Assembly (NCBI RefSeq): GCF_019195455.1
Contig: NZ_JAIMBW010000001.1
Span: 3,438,001-3,502,000 of the forward strand
DNA from: Gymnodinialimonas phycosphaerae
GTDB lineage: Bacteria > Pseudomonadota > Alphaproteobacteria > Rhodobacterales > Rhodobacteraceae
Length of the DNA: 64,000 bases
Reading direction: 5' to 3'
Part shown: positions 45,348 through 56,027 of the stretch, piece after piece
Numbering within the stretch: the stretch's first letter is position 1
Layout: the number at the start of each line of letters is the position of its first letter
The notes under the pieces: generated by a model
The model's input: the letters and a program-made list of their open reading frames with translations, nothing else
Told to the model about the DNA's origin: nothing
The model's database searches: none
Position numbers and translations under genes: made by a program

Positions 45348-45505
45348 CGCAGCCGCGCGCGCCAAAGGTCAACGCACCGCCCTACCTATCTTTGTTCCCT
45401 GAAAATGCATCTTTTGGGGACCGCTTCGACGCAAGCGCTGCGGCAGCTCTGGACACCGCCCGCGACACCCCTATCCTGCCCCTCCCTGATAGCCGGAGCC
45501 TTCCC

Positions 45506-46294
45506 ATGCCCTTCACCCTCGCCACCTGGAACATCAACTCTGTCCGCCTGCGGCAGACCCTCGTGGCGCAACTGATGACCGAGGAAGCGCCAGACGTTCT
45601 TTGCCTTCAGGAATGCAAAAGCCCGGTCGACAAGATGCCCTCGGACGTATTCGCCGCATTGGGCTACACCCACGTCGTGGCGCGCGGGCAGAAGGGCTAT
45701 AACGGCGTCGCGATCTATTCGAAGATCCCGATGGTGGACGCAGGCTCGCACGAATTCGCGGGCCTCGATCACGCTCGCCACATCGCCGGGCGGCTGGAGA
45801 ATGGCGTGACCATCCACAACTTCTACGTCCCCGCCGGCGGGGACGAGCCGAACCGCGAAAAGAACATCAAGTTCGGCCAGAAGCTCGACTATCTCACCGA
45901 TATGCGGGACTGGGCCCATGCTGACAAACCCGCGAAATCCATCCTTGTGGGTGATCTGAACATCGCCCCGCGCGAGGATGACGTCTGGGACCACAAGAAA
46001 CTGCTCAAGGTCGTTTCCCACACGCCGATCGAGGTCGACCACATGGCCGAGGTCCAGGACGCGGGCGCTTGGGTCGATGTCACCCGCGCCGACATCCCCG
46101 AAGGAAAATTGTTCAGCTGGTGGTCCTATCGCTCGCCCGATTGGGACAATGCCGACAAGGGCCGCCGCCTCGACCACATCTGGGCCACGCCGGATATTTC
46201 CAACGCGGCGCATTCCTCTCGCATCGCCCGCCACGTCCGCGGATGGGAGAAACCGTCCGATCATGCGCCAGTCTTTGCAACATTCGACCTCTAG
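45506..46294 (+). CDS. xth: exodeoxyribonuclease III
   Basis: A 262-residue AP endonuclease / 3' exonuclease of base-excision repair. Motifs: LATWNINSVRLR, LCLQECKSP (metal-binding Glu), YNGVAIYSK, LVGDLNIAP (Asp-Asn), RRLDHIWATP and the catalytic end SDHAPVF. Length is standard. An in-frame extension upstream to about 45392 lacks support. Freestanding between the hydrolase and the thioredoxin gene. Confidence 0.95.
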   Translation: MPFTLATWNINSVRLRQTLVAQLMTEEAPDVLCLQECKSPVDKMPSDVFAALGYTHVVARGQKGYNGVAIYSKIPMVDAGSHEFAGLDHARHIAGRLENGVTIHNFYVPAGGDEPNREKNIKFGQKLDYLTDMRDWAHADKPAKSILVGDLNIAPREDDVWDHKKLLKVVSHTPIEVDHMAEVQDAGAWVDVTRADIPEGKLFSWWSYRSPDWDNADKGRRLDHIWATPDISNAAHSSRIARHVRGWEKPSDHAPVFATFDL

Positions 46295-46420
46295 GCGCGG
46301 GACGAAAAGTGGGACCCGGTTTTGGGGTCAACCCGCGCGACAATTAACCAATCGCCCCTTGGCGAACGCCCCTTCGCCACGCATATAGAGATCAACATCT
46401 GTAATTGACGGAGCCGCACG

Positions 46421-47329
46421 ATGCTCGAACTTGGCCAATCCCCTGAAGCGACCCCCACCGATCTGATCAAGGACGTCACCGACGCCACCTTCATGGCCGA
46501 CGTGGTGGAGGCCAGCCAACAGGTCCCCGTGATCGTCGATTTCTGGGCCCCCTGGTGCGGCCCCTGCAAGGTCCTTGGGCCGCAGTTGGAAGAGGCCGTG
46601 ATCGCCGCCAAGGGCAAGGTGCGGATGGTGAAGATCAACGTCGACGAAAACCAACAGATTGCCGCGCAGCTTCGCGTGCAGTCGATCCCTACGGTCTATG
46701 CCTTTCATGAAGGCCAGCCCGTTGATGGCTTCCAGGGCGCGGTCCCGGAAAGCCAGATCAAGGAATTCGTGTCCAAGCTTGCCGCGATGTCGAAGGAAGA
46801 CGGCGGCCTTGGTGAAGCGCTTGAGGCGGCCGAGGAGATGCTGACCGAGGGCGCGCATGATGACGCCGCCCAGACCTTCGCGGCGATCCTTGGCGAAGAG
46901 CCCGAGAATGTGGTTGCTACCGCAGGCCTTGCGCGCGCGCATCTTGCCATGGGGCAGGTCGATGAGGCCGAGCAATTGCTGTCCACCGCGCCGGACAAGA
47001 TCTTCAACGCGCCCGAACTGGAAGCCGTCCGCGCACAGATCGCGCTGGCCCGCCAGGCCGAGACGGCAGGCCCTTTGGCCGAGCTGCAAGCCGCCGTCGA
47101 CGCCAACCCGGACGACCAAGCCGCGCGGTTTGATCTGGCCCAGGCGCTCCATGCCGCCGGTGAGGTCGAGCAAGCCGTGGACCATTTGCTGGAACTGTTC
47201 CGTCGTGATCGCAACTGGAATGATGAGGCCGCCAAGACCCAGCTTTTCACCATTTTCGACGCGCTGCCGCCGCAGGATCCCATTGCCCTGAACGGTCGGC
47301 GTAGACTCAGCTCGATGATATTTGCCTGA
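46421..47329 (+). CDS. YbbN/CnoX-type thioredoxin with tetratricopeptide tail
   Basis: A 302-residue cytoplasmic protein. Residues about 20-125 are a thioredoxin domain with WAPWCGPCKVLGPQ (active site WCGPC) and cis-Pro in VQSIPTVYAF. Residues about 130-300 are helical repeats (EALEAAEEMLTEGAHDDAAQTFAAIL and following), the YbbN/CnoX TPR part that acts as a chaperone handing clients to GroEL and DnaK. E. coli CnoX lacks the active CxxC, while here it is intact. GGAG lies eight bases before the ATG. Confidence 0.92.
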   Translation: MLELGQSPEATPTDLIKDVTDATFMADVVEASQQVPVIVDFWAPWCGPCKVLGPQLEEAVIAAKGKVRMVKINVDENQQIAAQLRVQSIPTVYAFHEGQPVDGFQGAVPESQIKEFVSKLAAMSKEDGGLGEALEAAEEMLTEGAHDDAAQTFAAILGEEPENVVATAGLARAHLAMGQVDEAEQLLSTAPDKIFNAPELEAVRAQIALARQAETAGPLAELQAAVDANPDDQAARFDLAQALHAAGEVEQAVDHLLELFRRDRNWNDEAAKTQLFTIFDALPPQDPIALNGRRRLSSMIFA

Positions 47330-47349
47330 GGCAAGGATCAGCCTACTTC

Positions 47350-48000
47350 ATGCCCATGATGAAACACTCTGACCTTCCGGGAACGATCCCGATCTTCCCG
47401 CTGCCCGGGGCGCTGCTGCTGCCCCGCGCACGCTTGCCGCTGCATATCTTCGAACCGCGCTATCTCCAGATGATCGAGGATACGATGAAGACGTCCCATC
47501 GTCTCATCGGGATGGTGCAACCCTTTGAAGCGCCCGGCTCGGGCGAGCAGAAGTTGCACCACATCGGTTGTGCCGGGCGTCTGACCCAGTTCTCGGAAAC
47601 CGAGGATGGGCGCTACATGGTCACGCTGGCGGGCATGTCCCGGTTCCGGATCAGCGGAGAGGTTTCGGGCTTCGCGCCCTACCGCCGCTGTGATGTGTCG
47701 TGGGAGGGGTTCAACGCGGACCTCGGCCCGACCGAGACGGACAAGGCCTTTGACCGCGACAGGTTCCTCGACCTTCTGAACCGCTATTTCGAGGCGCAGG
47801 ACCTGTCCACCGATTGGGACAGCCTGAAAGATGCCGAGGATGAGTTGCTGATCAACTCCCTGTCAATGCTTTGCCCTTTCGATCCCGAGGAAAAGCAGGC
47901 CCTTTTGGAGGCTCCGTCGCTTTCCACCCGGCGCGAGACGCTGGTGACTTTGCTTGAATTCGCGCTGGCCGCAGGCTCGGACGAAGAGCGGATGCAATGA
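47350..48000 (+). CDS. Lon N-terminal-domain (LON substrate-binding) protein
   Basis: A 216-residue protein consisting of a LON substrate-binding domain alone: [26 protein letters not shown] is the classic opening, with [20 protein letters not shown] later. No ATPase or protease domain. Function unknown in bacteria, though widespread. It sits 20 bases after the YbbN-like gene and overlaps the Trm112 gene by four bases, so all three form an operon concerned with protein quality or translation. Confidence 0.92.
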   Translation: MPMMKHSDLPGTIPIFPLPGALLLPRARLPLHIFEPRYLQMIEDTMKTSHRLIGMVQPFEAPGSGEQKLHHIGCAGRLTQFSETEDGRYMVTLAGMSRFRISGEVSGFAPYRRCDVSWEGFNADLGPTETDKAFDRDRFLDLLNRYFEAQDLSTDWDSLKDAEDELLINSLSMLCPFDPEEKQALLEAPSLSTRRETLVTLLEFALAAGSDEERMQ

Positions 48001-48224
48001 GCACGATACCGCCCGAGCAAGACCCAGGATCGGGGGAGGAGCAGGGCGCAAAGACCCCCATCGACCGCCGCATGCTTGAAGCGCTGGTCTGCCCCATGAC
48101 GCAGGCCCCCCTGACCTACGACAAGGCCAAGCAAGAGCTGATTTCCAAAGCCGCCCACCTCGCCTATCCGATCCGGGGCGGCATTCCGATCATGTTGGAA
48201 GAAGAAGCCCGCAAGCTGGACTAA
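47997..48224 (+). CDS. Trm112 family protein
   Basis: A 75-residue protein: [29 protein letters not shown] core with [19 protein letters not shown], the bacterial Trm112/YcaR pattern. In eukaryotes and archaea Trm112 activates methyltransferases that act on tRNA, rRNA and eRF1; bacterial roles are less clear. Only one of the usual zinc cysteines is seen. ATG overlaps the upstream stop (ATGA), and its own stop overlaps the stop of the convergent gene. Confidence 0.9.
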   Translation: MSTIPPEQDPGSGEEQGAKTPIDRRMLEALVCPMTQAPLTYDKAKQELISKAAHLAYPIRGGIPIMLEEEARKLD

Positions 48225-48631
48225 CGTGGCGCGCGGTGCATCACTCCGCCCACGATGATCAGGATCAAGCCGATGACGGCGCCTGCGCCTGACATGGTCC
48301 ATCCAAGCGCCATGACCTCGTCGAATTCCTCAAGCCAGATCGGAGTTGGGTTCTCGTTTGCGAATGCCGAAAACAGGAAGTCATTCGTGGCGGCCTGAAT
48401 TGTGGCCAGGGGGGCGGCAACGGCCGTCGCTCCCAATGCGATCACCCCGCGCGCTATCGCGAAGCGGTTGCTGGCGGCGAACCAGATGAACACCCCCGCC
48501 GTTGCCGCAAGGGCAACGCCGCTGGCGATGGCGCGGGTCGGTGTGGTGAGGGTGGTTATCACGATCCAGCACAGGGCCAGGATGAGCCCGCAAAAAACGA
48601 TCAGGATCAGCGGCCCATTGGGCGCTTTCAT
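48221..48631 (-). CDS. small membrane protein, paralogue of the next gene
   Basis: A 136-residue protein with about four hydrophobic segments ([50 protein letters not shown] among them). It shares FIWFA-S-R-A-ARG and the C-terminal GAG-x-IGLxLxxxGGxMHR with the neighbouring gene at 48628-49068. No known family. Its ATG overlaps the stop of that neighbour (ATGA), so they are co-translated. Confidence 0.78.
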   Translation of the reverse strand: MKAPNGPLILIVFCGLILALCWIVITTLTTPTRAIASGVALAATAGVFIWFAASNRFAIARGVIALGATAVAAPLATIQAATNDFLFSAFANENPTPIWLEEFDEVMALGWTMSGAGAVIGLILIIVGGVMHRAPR

Positions 48632-49068
48632 GGTGCGAGATCAGGCGTCGGCACCGTGCGGCGGTGCATCAATCCGCCGATCAGCACCAGCACCAGCCCC
48701 ACGATGATGCCGAAGATCAACCCGGCACCGGCCATGATTGAAGACAGGAACAGCGCGCTTGCCTCTTCGTCGGTCAGCCCTTCGCCACTTTGCAACGCGG
48801 CGACGGAGGTTTCGGCCACTTGCTCTCCGAACCCGACCATGCCTGCGACGGGGACGATGATGAACACGGCGCCAAGGCTCAGAAACCCCCGCGCAAAGGC
48901 ATGGCGGCCGCAGCTGGCGAACCAGATGAACGTGCAGCTTAGCCCCGCCACGATAACGCCAGCCAAAAGGCCCCCGGACGCGCCGCTCAGGCCGACGGTG
49001 AACAGGAACCCGAACATCCAAGCAAGCGTTCCGAACAGGATCATCGAGATCAGTTTTGGTCCAGTCAT
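48628..49068 (-). CDS. small membrane protein, paralogue of the previous gene
   Basis: A 146-residue protein with about four membrane segments (ISMILFGTLAWMFGFLFTV, LLAGVIVAGLSCTFIWFAS, IIVGLVLVLIGGLMHR). Clear similarity to its downstream neighbour indicates a tandem duplication. GGAG lies seven bases before ATG 49068, which supports this start over the longer frame. Function unknown. Confidence 0.78.
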   Translation of the reverse strand: MTGPKLISMILFGTLAWMFGFLFTVGLSGASGGLLAGVIVAGLSCTFIWFASCGRHAFARGFLSLGAVFIIVPVAGMVGFGEQVAETSVAALQSGEGLTDEEASALFLSSIMAGAGLIFGIIVGLVLVLIGGLMHRRTVPTPDLAP

Positions 49069-49191
49069 CTTGCCGCTCCGGTTTTTGGGGTCGCACCAAT
49101 CTACCCGGGTCGCAAAGAAAACCAAGGTGAGGAATTCCTTAAGGTGCCAGATGGAACGTGTTCCGCACCGGGCGCACTCGTGCCCAAGACT

Positions 49192-49203
49192 GGGCTACAG
49201 CCC
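49192..49203. repeat. GGGCTACAGCCC hairpin over the stop codon of the UbiH-type gene
   Basis: A 5-bp inverted repeat with a two-base centre contains the minus-strand stop (49195-49197). It resembles the hairpins at 11430-11447 and 32391-32407. Confidence 0.35.
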
Positions 49204-50421
49204 GCGGCCCCGCATCAGACGCGGCAGATCACCGGTCAGGCCAGCGGCCTCGCGGATGAACTTCCGGCGCAGGCCGGGCACGGCGCCGATTGCCCCCATA
49301 CCGATATCGCGGACCGCACGAATTGCTGGATTGTCGTTCGAGAACAGCCTGTTGACGCTGTCGGTCGCAACGGCCAGCCCGGCCGTGTCGAACCGCCGCC
49401 ACTGCTGATAGCGGCCCAGCACATCGCGCCGGGCAAAGTCCTCTCCGCGCCGTTTGGCATCGGCGAGGGTTTCGGCCAGCGCGCTGACATCGCGCAGCCC
49501 AAGGTTCAGACCCTGGCCCGCAATCGGGTGAACGCCGTGGGCCGCATCGCCCACAAGGGCCAGCTTCTCGGCCACGAATGACTGCGCAAGCGAAAGGGTC
49601 AGGGGGTAGCTATATCGCTGACCCGAAAGGGAAATGTCGCCCAGAAAGTCTCCGAACGCGGGGCGCAGCGCCTCTAGGAACTCGGTGTCACTGGCAGCTG
49701 CCAAGGCACTGGCCCGAGGCTCCTTTTCCGACCAGACGATGGACGATCTGTTGCCCGGTAACGGCAAGATCGCCAGCGGTCCCCCCGGCATGAAAAACTG
49801 ATGTGCGATGCCGTTGTGGGGCAATTCGTGCGTGACGGCGCAAACCAGGGCTGTCTGCCCATAGTCCCACCCCATTCGCTTGATGCCCGCGCGCTCCGCC
49901 ACGCCGGATTTCTTGCCGTCAGCGCCGACCAGCAGGCGGCCGCGCAGGACCTCTCCGCCCTCCAGCGTCACAGAGGCCACTCCATTGATCTCCTGAGAAA
50001 TCACCCGCGCACCCGCACGATGGGTGACGCGCGGATTGGCCGCCATCGCGGCCATCAGGGCACGGCGCAGAAAGCGGTCTTCCAACATGTGCCCCATCGG
50101 GCCTTCCTCGATCTCTGCATGATCGAAATGCAAGAAAAACGGCGCCGCGCCTTCGCCCGCGCGCCCGTCCGAGGCCTTGATCTCCAGCATGGGTTGCGCA
50201 TGCTCGGCGACCTCGTCCCAGATCCCCAAGGCCTCCAGCATCCGAACCGAGGCCAAGGCCAGCGCATAGGCGCGGCCGTCAAAGTCCACATCTTCGCGGG
50301 TCGCCTCGGGCAAGGCGTCCAGAACCACGCTGGACAGGCCCGCCTGCGCACAGGCCAACGCAAGACAGGGACCGTTTAACCCCCCGCCAACAATAAGAAT
50401 ATCTGCATCACACTTTTTCAT
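49195..50421 (-). CDS. FAD-dependent monooxygenase, UbiH/UbiF/Coq6 family
   Basis: A 408-residue flavin hydroxylase likely acting on the ubiquinone ring. The nucleotide loop ILIVGGGLNGPCLALACAQAG and the second FAD motif GDAAHGVHPIAGQGLNLGLRD (UbiH signature) are present, with GADGKKSG (DG motif) in between. Which ring position it hydroxylates cannot be told. ATG 50421 begins the Rossmann fold at the usual distance; ATG 50457 is an alternative; neither has a good ribosome site. Divergent from the amidase. Confidence 0.9.
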   Translation of the reverse strand: MKKCDADILIVGGGLNGPCLALACAQAGLSSVVLDALPEATREDVDFDGRAYALALASVRMLEALGIWDEVAEHAQPMLEIKASDGRAGEGAAPFFLHFDHAEIEEGPMGHMLEDRFLRRALMAAMAANPRVTHRAGARVISQEINGVASVTLEGGEVLRGRLLVGADGKKSGVAERAGIKRMGWDYGQTALVCAVTHELPHNGIAHQFFMPGGPLAILPLPGNRSSIVWSEKEPRASALAAASDTEFLEALRPAFGDFLGDISLSGQRYSYPLTLSLAQSFVAEKLALVGDAAHGVHPIAGQGLNLGLRDVSALAETLADAKRRGEDFARRDVLGRYQQWRRFDTAGLAVATDSVNRLFSNDNPAIRAVRDIGMGAIGAVPGLRRKFIREAAGLTGDLPRLMRGRGL

Positions 50422-50519
50422 GGGCTGAACTATGGCGCGCGCTTGGGGATTGTCCATGTGGCGCGTCGTCGTTAGCGTTTTTTCAGATAGACTGGGTCGG
50501 GCAAACAGGGGACGACAAG

Positions 50520-51842
50520 ATGGATTGGCGAGGCAAAAGTGCAAGTGAGCTTGGACGCGCGATTGGCGCAGGCGACGTGGACCCGGTCGCCCTGACCGAG
50601 GGCTATCTGGACGCTGTCGCGGCCAGCGACTACGGCCCTCGTATCTATGCCCGCATGACCCGGGATCGCGCACTGGCTGAGGCCATCGCCGCCCACGACC
50701 GCGCCAAGCAAGGCGTTCGGCGCGGGTTGCTGGACGGCGTGCCGATCAGTTGGAAGGACCTCTATGATACCGCCGGGGTGAAGACCGAGGCAGGATCGAT
50801 GCTGCTGGAGGGCCGCGTGCCGACGCAAGACGCGGTGGTTCTGGCCAATGCCACCCGCGCGGGCCTTGTCTGTCTGGGCAAGACACACATGACGGAACTG
50901 GCGTTCTCTGGACTGGGCGTGAACCCGTCTACAGCCACGCCGCCCAACGCAAATGACCCTGAACTTGCCCCCGGCGGATCGTCCTCTGGCGCGGCGACGT
51001 CCGTGGCTTACGGGATGGCTGCGGCGGGCATCGGGTCAGATACCGGGGGGTCCATCCGCTTGCCCTCGGCGTGGAACGACCTTGTGGGCTTCAAGCCCAC
51101 ACACGGTGCCTTGTCGTTGCAAGGCGTCGTGCCGCTGGCCGAGAGCTTCGACACCGTCGGCCCGCTGTGCCGCACGGTAGAAGACTGCGCCGAACTCTTT
51201 GCCGTCATGGGCAACACCAAGGCCCCCGACCTGCGCGAAACCAGCCTTCAGGGCAGCCGCTTCGCCATCCTCGACCCCTACGCCAGTGACGTACGTGACG
51301 GCCCCGGTTCCGCGTTCCAATCGGCGGTGGAACGGCTTGCCAATGCCGGTGCGCGGGTCGAGACGATCAACCTGCCCGCCGTTGATGAGGCGATGCGAAC
51401 AACGCTGTCGCTCTATACGGCCGAGGCTTACGGAACGTGGGGCAAGGTGATCGAGGCCGCGCCGGACAAGATGTTCCACCGCATCCGCGACCGGTTCCGC
51501 CAAGGCGCGGATGTGCTTGCCGCCGATTTCGTGGCCCTCTGGCAGCGCCTGCGAGTGCTGCGGCAGGACTACTACAAGGCGACCGCAGGCTATGATGCGA
51601 TCCTGATTCCGTCCGCGGCGAACCTGCCACCGAACGTGGCGCGGCTGGACTCTGATGATGATTATTTCGTGACCGAAAATCTGCTGACCCTGCGCAATAC
51701 CCGTGTCGGCAACCTGATGGGTGTCTGCGCCGTCACCCTGCCCACCGGCGTGCCGTCGACGGGGATCATGTTGATGTGCCCGCCCGGCGATGACGCAAGG
51801 TTGCTGCGTCTGGCCAAGGCGGCAGAGGCGAGTTTGGCCTAA
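50520..51842 (+). CDS. amidase signature-family hydrolase
   Basis: A 440-residue enzyme of the amidase-signature superfamily. The triad is visible: Lys in VPISWKDLYDTAG (about residue 81), the cis-Ser and GGSSSGAATSVAYG region, and the nucleophile Ser in GSDTGGSIRLPSAW. It could be a GatA-like or a small-amide hydrolase, but nothing here shows a tRNA role. GGGGACGA precedes the ATG. Followed by the aminotransferase after 117 bases. Confidence 0.9.
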   Translation: MDWRGKSASELGRAIGAGDVDPVALTEGYLDAVAASDYGPRIYARMTRDRALAEAIAAHDRAKQGVRRGLLDGVPISWKDLYDTAGVKTEAGSMLLEGRVPTQDAVVLANATRAGLVCLGKTHMTELAFSGLGVNPSTATPPNANDPELAPGGSSSGAATSVAYGMAAAGIGSDTGGSIRLPSAWNDLVGFKPTHGALSLQGVVPLAESFDTVGPLCRTVEDCAELFAVMGNTKAPDLRETSLQGSRFAILDPYASDVRDGPGSAFQSAVERLANAGARVETINLPAVDEAMRTTLSLYTAEAYGTWGKVIEAAPDKMFHRIRDRFRQGADVLAADFVALWQRLRVLRQDYYKATAGYDAILIPSAANLPPNVARLDSDDDYFVTENLLTLRNTRVGNLMGVCAVTLPTGVPSTGIMLMCPPGDDARLLRLAKAAEASLA

Positions 51843-51959
51843 CAGACACACCCGTTGGCACACCCCTCTGGAATTGCGGCTCTTTTTCTGGACCAGCGCC
51901 CTGTCGTTCGCTATCATCATTGCTAACGGGGCGCAAATGACCCTGAAAATGAGGCAGTA

Positions 51960-53141
51960 ATGGTTTTTCCGGAGCGGTTTTCGAACCTCCCAGAATATGC
52001 GTTTCCGCGTTTGCGGACGTTGTTGGACGGGCTGTCGCCCGGCGGCGACCCTATCGCCATGACCATCGGAGAGCCCCGCCACGCCTTCCCCCCGTGGATT
52101 GCAGAGGTTTTGGCCCAGAACCTTCACGGCTTCGGCAAATATCCCGAAAACGACGGCAGTCTCGCCCTGCGCAGTGCGCAGGCCGCGTGGCTTGGGCGGC
52201 GTTACAACGCCGATGTTGATCCGGCGACGCAGATCCTTGCGCTGAATGGCACCCGTGAAGGCCTCTACAACGCCTGCATGGCGCTCTGCCCCGAGCGTAA
52301 GAACGGCCAACAGCCCGTCGTTCTGACGCCCAATCCCTTCTATCAGGTCTACGCCGTGGCCGCGCTTTCAGTCGGCGCCGAGCCCATTTACCTGCCCGCG
52401 ACCGAGGCCACGGGCGACTTGCCTGATTTCCATGGCCTGGACCCGGATATCCTGGAGCGTACGGCGATTGCCTACATCTGTTCGCCCGCGAACCCGCAGG
52501 GCGCTGTGGCGTCCGAGGCCTATTGGGAAGCGCTGATCACCCTTGCCGAACAGTATGATTTCAAGATTTTCGCCGATGAGTGCTATTCCGAGATCTACCG
52601 CGACACGCCCCCGCCCGGTGCCTTGCAAGTGGCCCAAAAGATGGGCGTCGACCCAGAGCGGGTGATGGTGTTCCACTCGCTCTCCAAACGGTCCAACCTT
52701 CCCGGTCTGCGCAGTGGCTTCTGCGCCTCTGGTCCGCAGAATATCGCGCGGATGAAACAGCTTCGCGCCTATGCCGGCGCGCCCCTGCCCATGCCCCTGC
52801 AAGCCGTGGCCGAGGCCGTGTGGACCGACGAAGATCACGTGATCGACAACCGCAACCTCTACCGCGTGAAATACAAGATCGCCGATGACATCCTTGGTGA
52901 TGTGCAGGGCTACAAAGGCCCCGAAGCCGGGTTCTTCCTGTGGTTGCCGGTGCAAGATGCAGAACAGGCCACGGTCAAGCTGTGGCAAGAGACGGGCGTG
53001 AAAGTGCTGCCCGGATCATACCTTGCGCGCGAAGTGGACGGGGTGACCCCCGGCCACGACAAGATCCGCGTCGCGATGGTTGCTGAAAAAGAAGAAATGC
53101 GTCGGGGGCTGAAACTGCTCCGCAAGACGCTGTATGATTGA
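51960..53141 (+). CDS. class I/II aminotransferase, DapC-like (succinyldiaminopimelate transaminase)
   Basis: A 393-residue PLP enzyme. NGTREGLYNACMAL and TPNPFYQVYAVAALSVGAEP build the cofactor site, IADECYSEIYRD-like FADECYSEIY holds the Asp/Tyr pair, and the PLP lysine is in FHSLSKRSNLPGLRSGF. The KRSNLPGLRSGF wording favours the DapC group of the lysine/diaminopimelate pathway; the exact substrate is inferred. It lies 12 bases before ftsK, whose ribosome site overlaps its stop codon. Confidence 0.88.
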   Translation: MVFPERFSNLPEYAFPRLRTLLDGLSPGGDPIAMTIGEPRHAFPPWIAEVLAQNLHGFGKYPENDGSLALRSAQAAWLGRRYNADVDPATQILALNGTREGLYNACMALCPERKNGQQPVVLTPNPFYQVYAVAALSVGAEPIYLPATEATGDLPDFHGLDPDILERTAIAYICSPANPQGAVASEAYWEALITLAEQYDFKIFADECYSEIYRDTPPPGALQVAQKMGVDPERVMVFHSLSKRSNLPGLRSGFCASGPQNIARMKQLRAYAGAPLPMPLQAVAEAVWTDEDHVIDNRNLYRVKYKIADDILGDVQGYKGPEAGFFLWLPVQDAEQATVKLWQETGVKVLPGSYLAREVDGVTPGHDKIRVAMVAEKEEMRRGLKLLRKTLYD

Positions 53142-53153
53142 GGAGGCGAAATA

Positions 53154-56027
53154 ATGGCCTATCAGACCCGCCAGCGAGAGCCGCTGTTGGACGGACATAT
53201 GCATGCAATCCTGGCCAAGCGTGGCCGAGAGATGTGCGGTATGGCTCTTGTGGGTCTGGGCGTGGCATTGGCCGCGATGCTCTGGAGTTACGTGCCCGAG
53301 GATCCCAACTGGATGGCTGCGACCGATGCCGCGCCGGAAAACCTGTTGGGCCGTGGCGGCGCCTCGATTGCTGCCGTGATGATGATGATCATGGGGTTTG
53401 CCGCGTGGGTCTTGCCCCTCGCCAGTATTGCGTGGGGCGTGCGGTTTATCCTGCATAGTGGGCAAGAACGCGCCTTGGGCCGGGTGTTGTTCCTGCCCAT
53501 CGCGATCGCCTTGGCGTCGATCTATGCCGCCAGCCATGTGCCGCCTGCGGGATGGTCGCATTCCTTCGGGGCCGGTGGCCTGTTCGGTGACACGATCCTT
53601 GGGGCCGTGTTGAGCGCGCTGCCGATGGCGCCGCAGGTCGGCATCAAGATTGCGGCGTTCCTGGCCTTTGTGTTGACCGCCGTGATGGTGCTGTTCGTGC
53701 TAGGCGTGACCCAGCGGGAATTGGGCCTGACGCTTCGGTTCCTTCTGGTTGGCATGATCGCCACGGGCTCTGCCGTGATGACCACGATGCAAAGCCTGGC
53801 GCGCGGGGCCGGGGCCACGGCTGCGGCGTTGCAGGACCGCAGGCTTGCGCGTCGGCAGGCGCTTGCGGCGCAAGCCGCGACCCTAGCTGTCGATCCCTCC
53901 TTTTCCACCACCGCAGAGCCCCGCGTGCGACGCGCCGCGGCCCCCGAAGACGCCCCGATGGACCCCTTTGCCCCCGCGCCCGCCGCCGTCGCCCCCGCGC
54001 AGCAGGGCCTGTTTTCCCGGATGCCCGGCCTGCGCCGGGACGCCGAGCCGCCCTTGGAAGCACCTCTGCCCGAGGCGGACCCGATGTTGGTGGAAGACCT
54101 GCACGAACAGCCGGTGGGCCAGGACCGTGTGCGGTCCCGGATCTCGGACGCGATCCGTGCGCGCCGTCACCCGGCAGAGGTCACGCCGACAGGAAACACC
54201 ATTGCCGACATCGCCGCGCGCGCCCGCGTGACGCCCGGAACGCCGTCGCGCGTGCCAGGCCTGAACCGGATCGAACCGCCCCTGACCGCGCCGCCCGTGC
54301 AAGCCCCCCCAGAGGCACCGATGGCAGAAGTCGAACCCGTTGAATTGCATCGCCCCGAGCCGGAGCCCACTTCGGCCCCAGTTGCAGCCCCAGCCCTCCA
54401 GCCGAGGGTTGAACGCACCGTCGTGCAGCAGCCAAACCGCAAGCCCCACGCGCAATCGCGGCAGGCAAAGGCCGACAGCCAGCCCTCGCTGCCCCTGTCC
54501 GAGCCGGAACCCTATGAATTCCCGCCCCTGACCCTGCTGACCAACCCCACGACGATCGAGCGTCACCACCTGTCCGATGAGGCGTTGGAAGCCAATGCCC
54601 GGATGCTGGAAAACGTGCTGGATGACTACGGCGTGAAGGGTGAAATCGTCTCGGTCCGTCCCGGCCCCGTTGTCACGATGTACGAGCTGGAGCCTGCGCC
54701 CGGCCTGAAAGCCTCCCGCGTGATCGGTCTGGCCGACGATATCGCGCGGTCCATGTCCGCTCTGTCCGCCCGTGTGTCCACCGTGCCTGGGCGCACGGTC
54801 ATCGGGATCGAACTGCCCAACCAGAACCGCGAGATGGTGGTCCTGCGCGAGATGTTGAGCCACCGCGATTTCGGCGACGGGTCGCACAAGCTGCCCTTGG
54901 CCCTTGGCAAGGACATCGGCGGTGATCCCATCATCGCGAACCTCGCCAAGATGCCTCACCTGCTGATCGCGGGGACGACCGGTTCGGGTAAGTCCGTGGC
55001 GATCAACACGATGATCCTGTCTCTTCTCTACAAGTTAAAGCCGGAAGACTGCCGGATGATCATGATCGATCCGAAGATGCTGGAACTTTCCGTCTATGAC
55101 GGCATCCCGCACCTTTTGTCGCCCGTCGTGACGGACCCGAAGAAGGCGGTTGTGGCGCTGAAATGGACCGTCGGCGAGATGGAAGAGCGGTATCGCAAGA
55201 TGTCCAAGATGGGCGTGCGCAATATCGACGGCTACAATTCCCGCGTGAAAGATGCGCTGGACAAGGGCGAGATGTTCTCGCGCACGTTCCAGACCGGCTT
55301 CGATGACGAGACCGGTGATCCCGTGTTCGAGACCGAAGAGTACATGCCCGAGAAGATGCCCTACATCGTCGTCATCGTCGACGAGATGGCCGACCTGATG
55401 ATGGTCGCGGGCAAGGAGATCGAGGCTTGCATCCAGCGGCTGGCGCAGATGGCACGGGCTTCGGGTATCCACATCATCATGGCCACGCAGCGGCCGTCGG
55501 TGGACGTGATCACCGGCACGATCAAGGCGAACTTCCCGACGCGGATCTCTTTCCACGTGACGTCCAAGGTCGACTCGCGGACCATTCTTGGAGAGATGGG
55601 GGCCGAACAACTGCTGGGCATGGGCGACATGCTTTACATGGCGGGTGGGGCGAAGATCACCCGCGTGCATGGGCCGTTCTGTTCCGATGAAGAGGTCGAG
55701 GAAATCGTCCGCCACCTGAAAAGCTTCGGGCCGCCGGATTACGCTTCCAGCGTGCTGGAAGGGCCAGATGATGACCGGGAAAGCGATATCGACGCGGTGC
55801 TGGGCCTGAATACGGGCGGCAATACGGGCGGTGAGGATGCGCTTTATGATCAGGCTGTGGCGATCGTGGTGAAGGACCGGAAATGCTCCACCTCCTACAT
55901 CCAGCGGAAGCTGGGGATCGGGTATAACAAGGCCGCGCGTTTGGTGGAGCAGATGGAGGAAAACAGCCTCGTATCCTCGGCCAACCACGTCGGCAAGCGC
56001 GAGATTTTGGTGCCCGAGCAGGACTAG
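53154..56027 (+). CDS. ftsK: DNA translocase FtsK
   Basis: A 957-residue septal translocase. Residues about 20-190 contain four membrane segments; residues about 240-450 are a Pro/Ala/Glu-rich linker; residues about 460-880 form the motor: [20 protein letters not shown], Walker [17 protein letters not shown], Walker [15 protein letters not shown]. The C-terminal 65 residues are the gamma winged helix ([25 protein letters not shown]) that reads KOPS sites. It segregates chromosome termini and activates Xer recombination. AGGAGG at 53141-53146 overlaps the upstream stop. Confidence 0.98.
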   Translation: MAYQTRQREPLLDGHMHAILAKRGREMCGMALVGLGVALAAMLWSYVPEDPNWMAATDAAPENLLGRGGASIAAVMMMIMGFAAWVLPLASIAWGVRFILHSGQERALGRVLFLPIAIALASIYAASHVPPAGWSHSFGAGGLFGDTILGAVLSALPMAPQVGIKIAAFLAFVLTAVMVLFVLGVTQRELGLTLRFLLVGMIATGSAVMTTMQSLARGAGATAAALQDRRLARRQALAAQAATLAVDPSFSTTAEPRVRRAAAPEDAPMDPFAPAPAAVAPAQQGLFSRMPGLRRDAEPPLEAPLPEADPMLVEDLHEQPVGQDRVRSRISDAIRARRHPAEVTPTGNTIADIAARARVTPGTPSRVPGLNRIEPPLTAPPVQAPPEAPMAEVEPVELHRPEPEPTSAPVAAPALQPRVERTVVQQPNRKPHAQSRQAKADSQPSLPLSEPEPYEFPPLTLLTNPTTIERHHLSDEALEANARMLENVLDDYGVKGEIVSVRPGPVVTMYELEPAPGLKASRVIGLADDIARSMSALSARVSTVPGRTVIGIELPNQNREMVVLREMLSHRDFGDGSHKLPLALGKDIGGDPIIANLAKMPHLLIAGTTGSGKSVAINTMILSLLYKLKPEDCRMIMIDPKMLELSVYDGIPHLLSPVVTDPKKAVVALKWTVGEMEERYRKMSKMGVRNIDGYNSRVKDALDKGEMFSRTFQTGFDDETGDPVFETEEYMPEKMPYIVVIVDEMADLMMVAGKEIEACIQRLAQMARASGIHIIMATQRPSVDVITGTIKANFPTRISFHVTSKVDSRTILGEMGAEQLLGMGDMLYMAGGAKITRVHGPFCSDEEVEEIVRHLKSFGPPDYASSVLEGPDDDRESDIDAVLGLNTGGNTGGEDALYDQAVAIVVKDRKCSTSYIQRKLGIGYNKAARLVEQMEENSLVSSANHVGKREILVPEQD

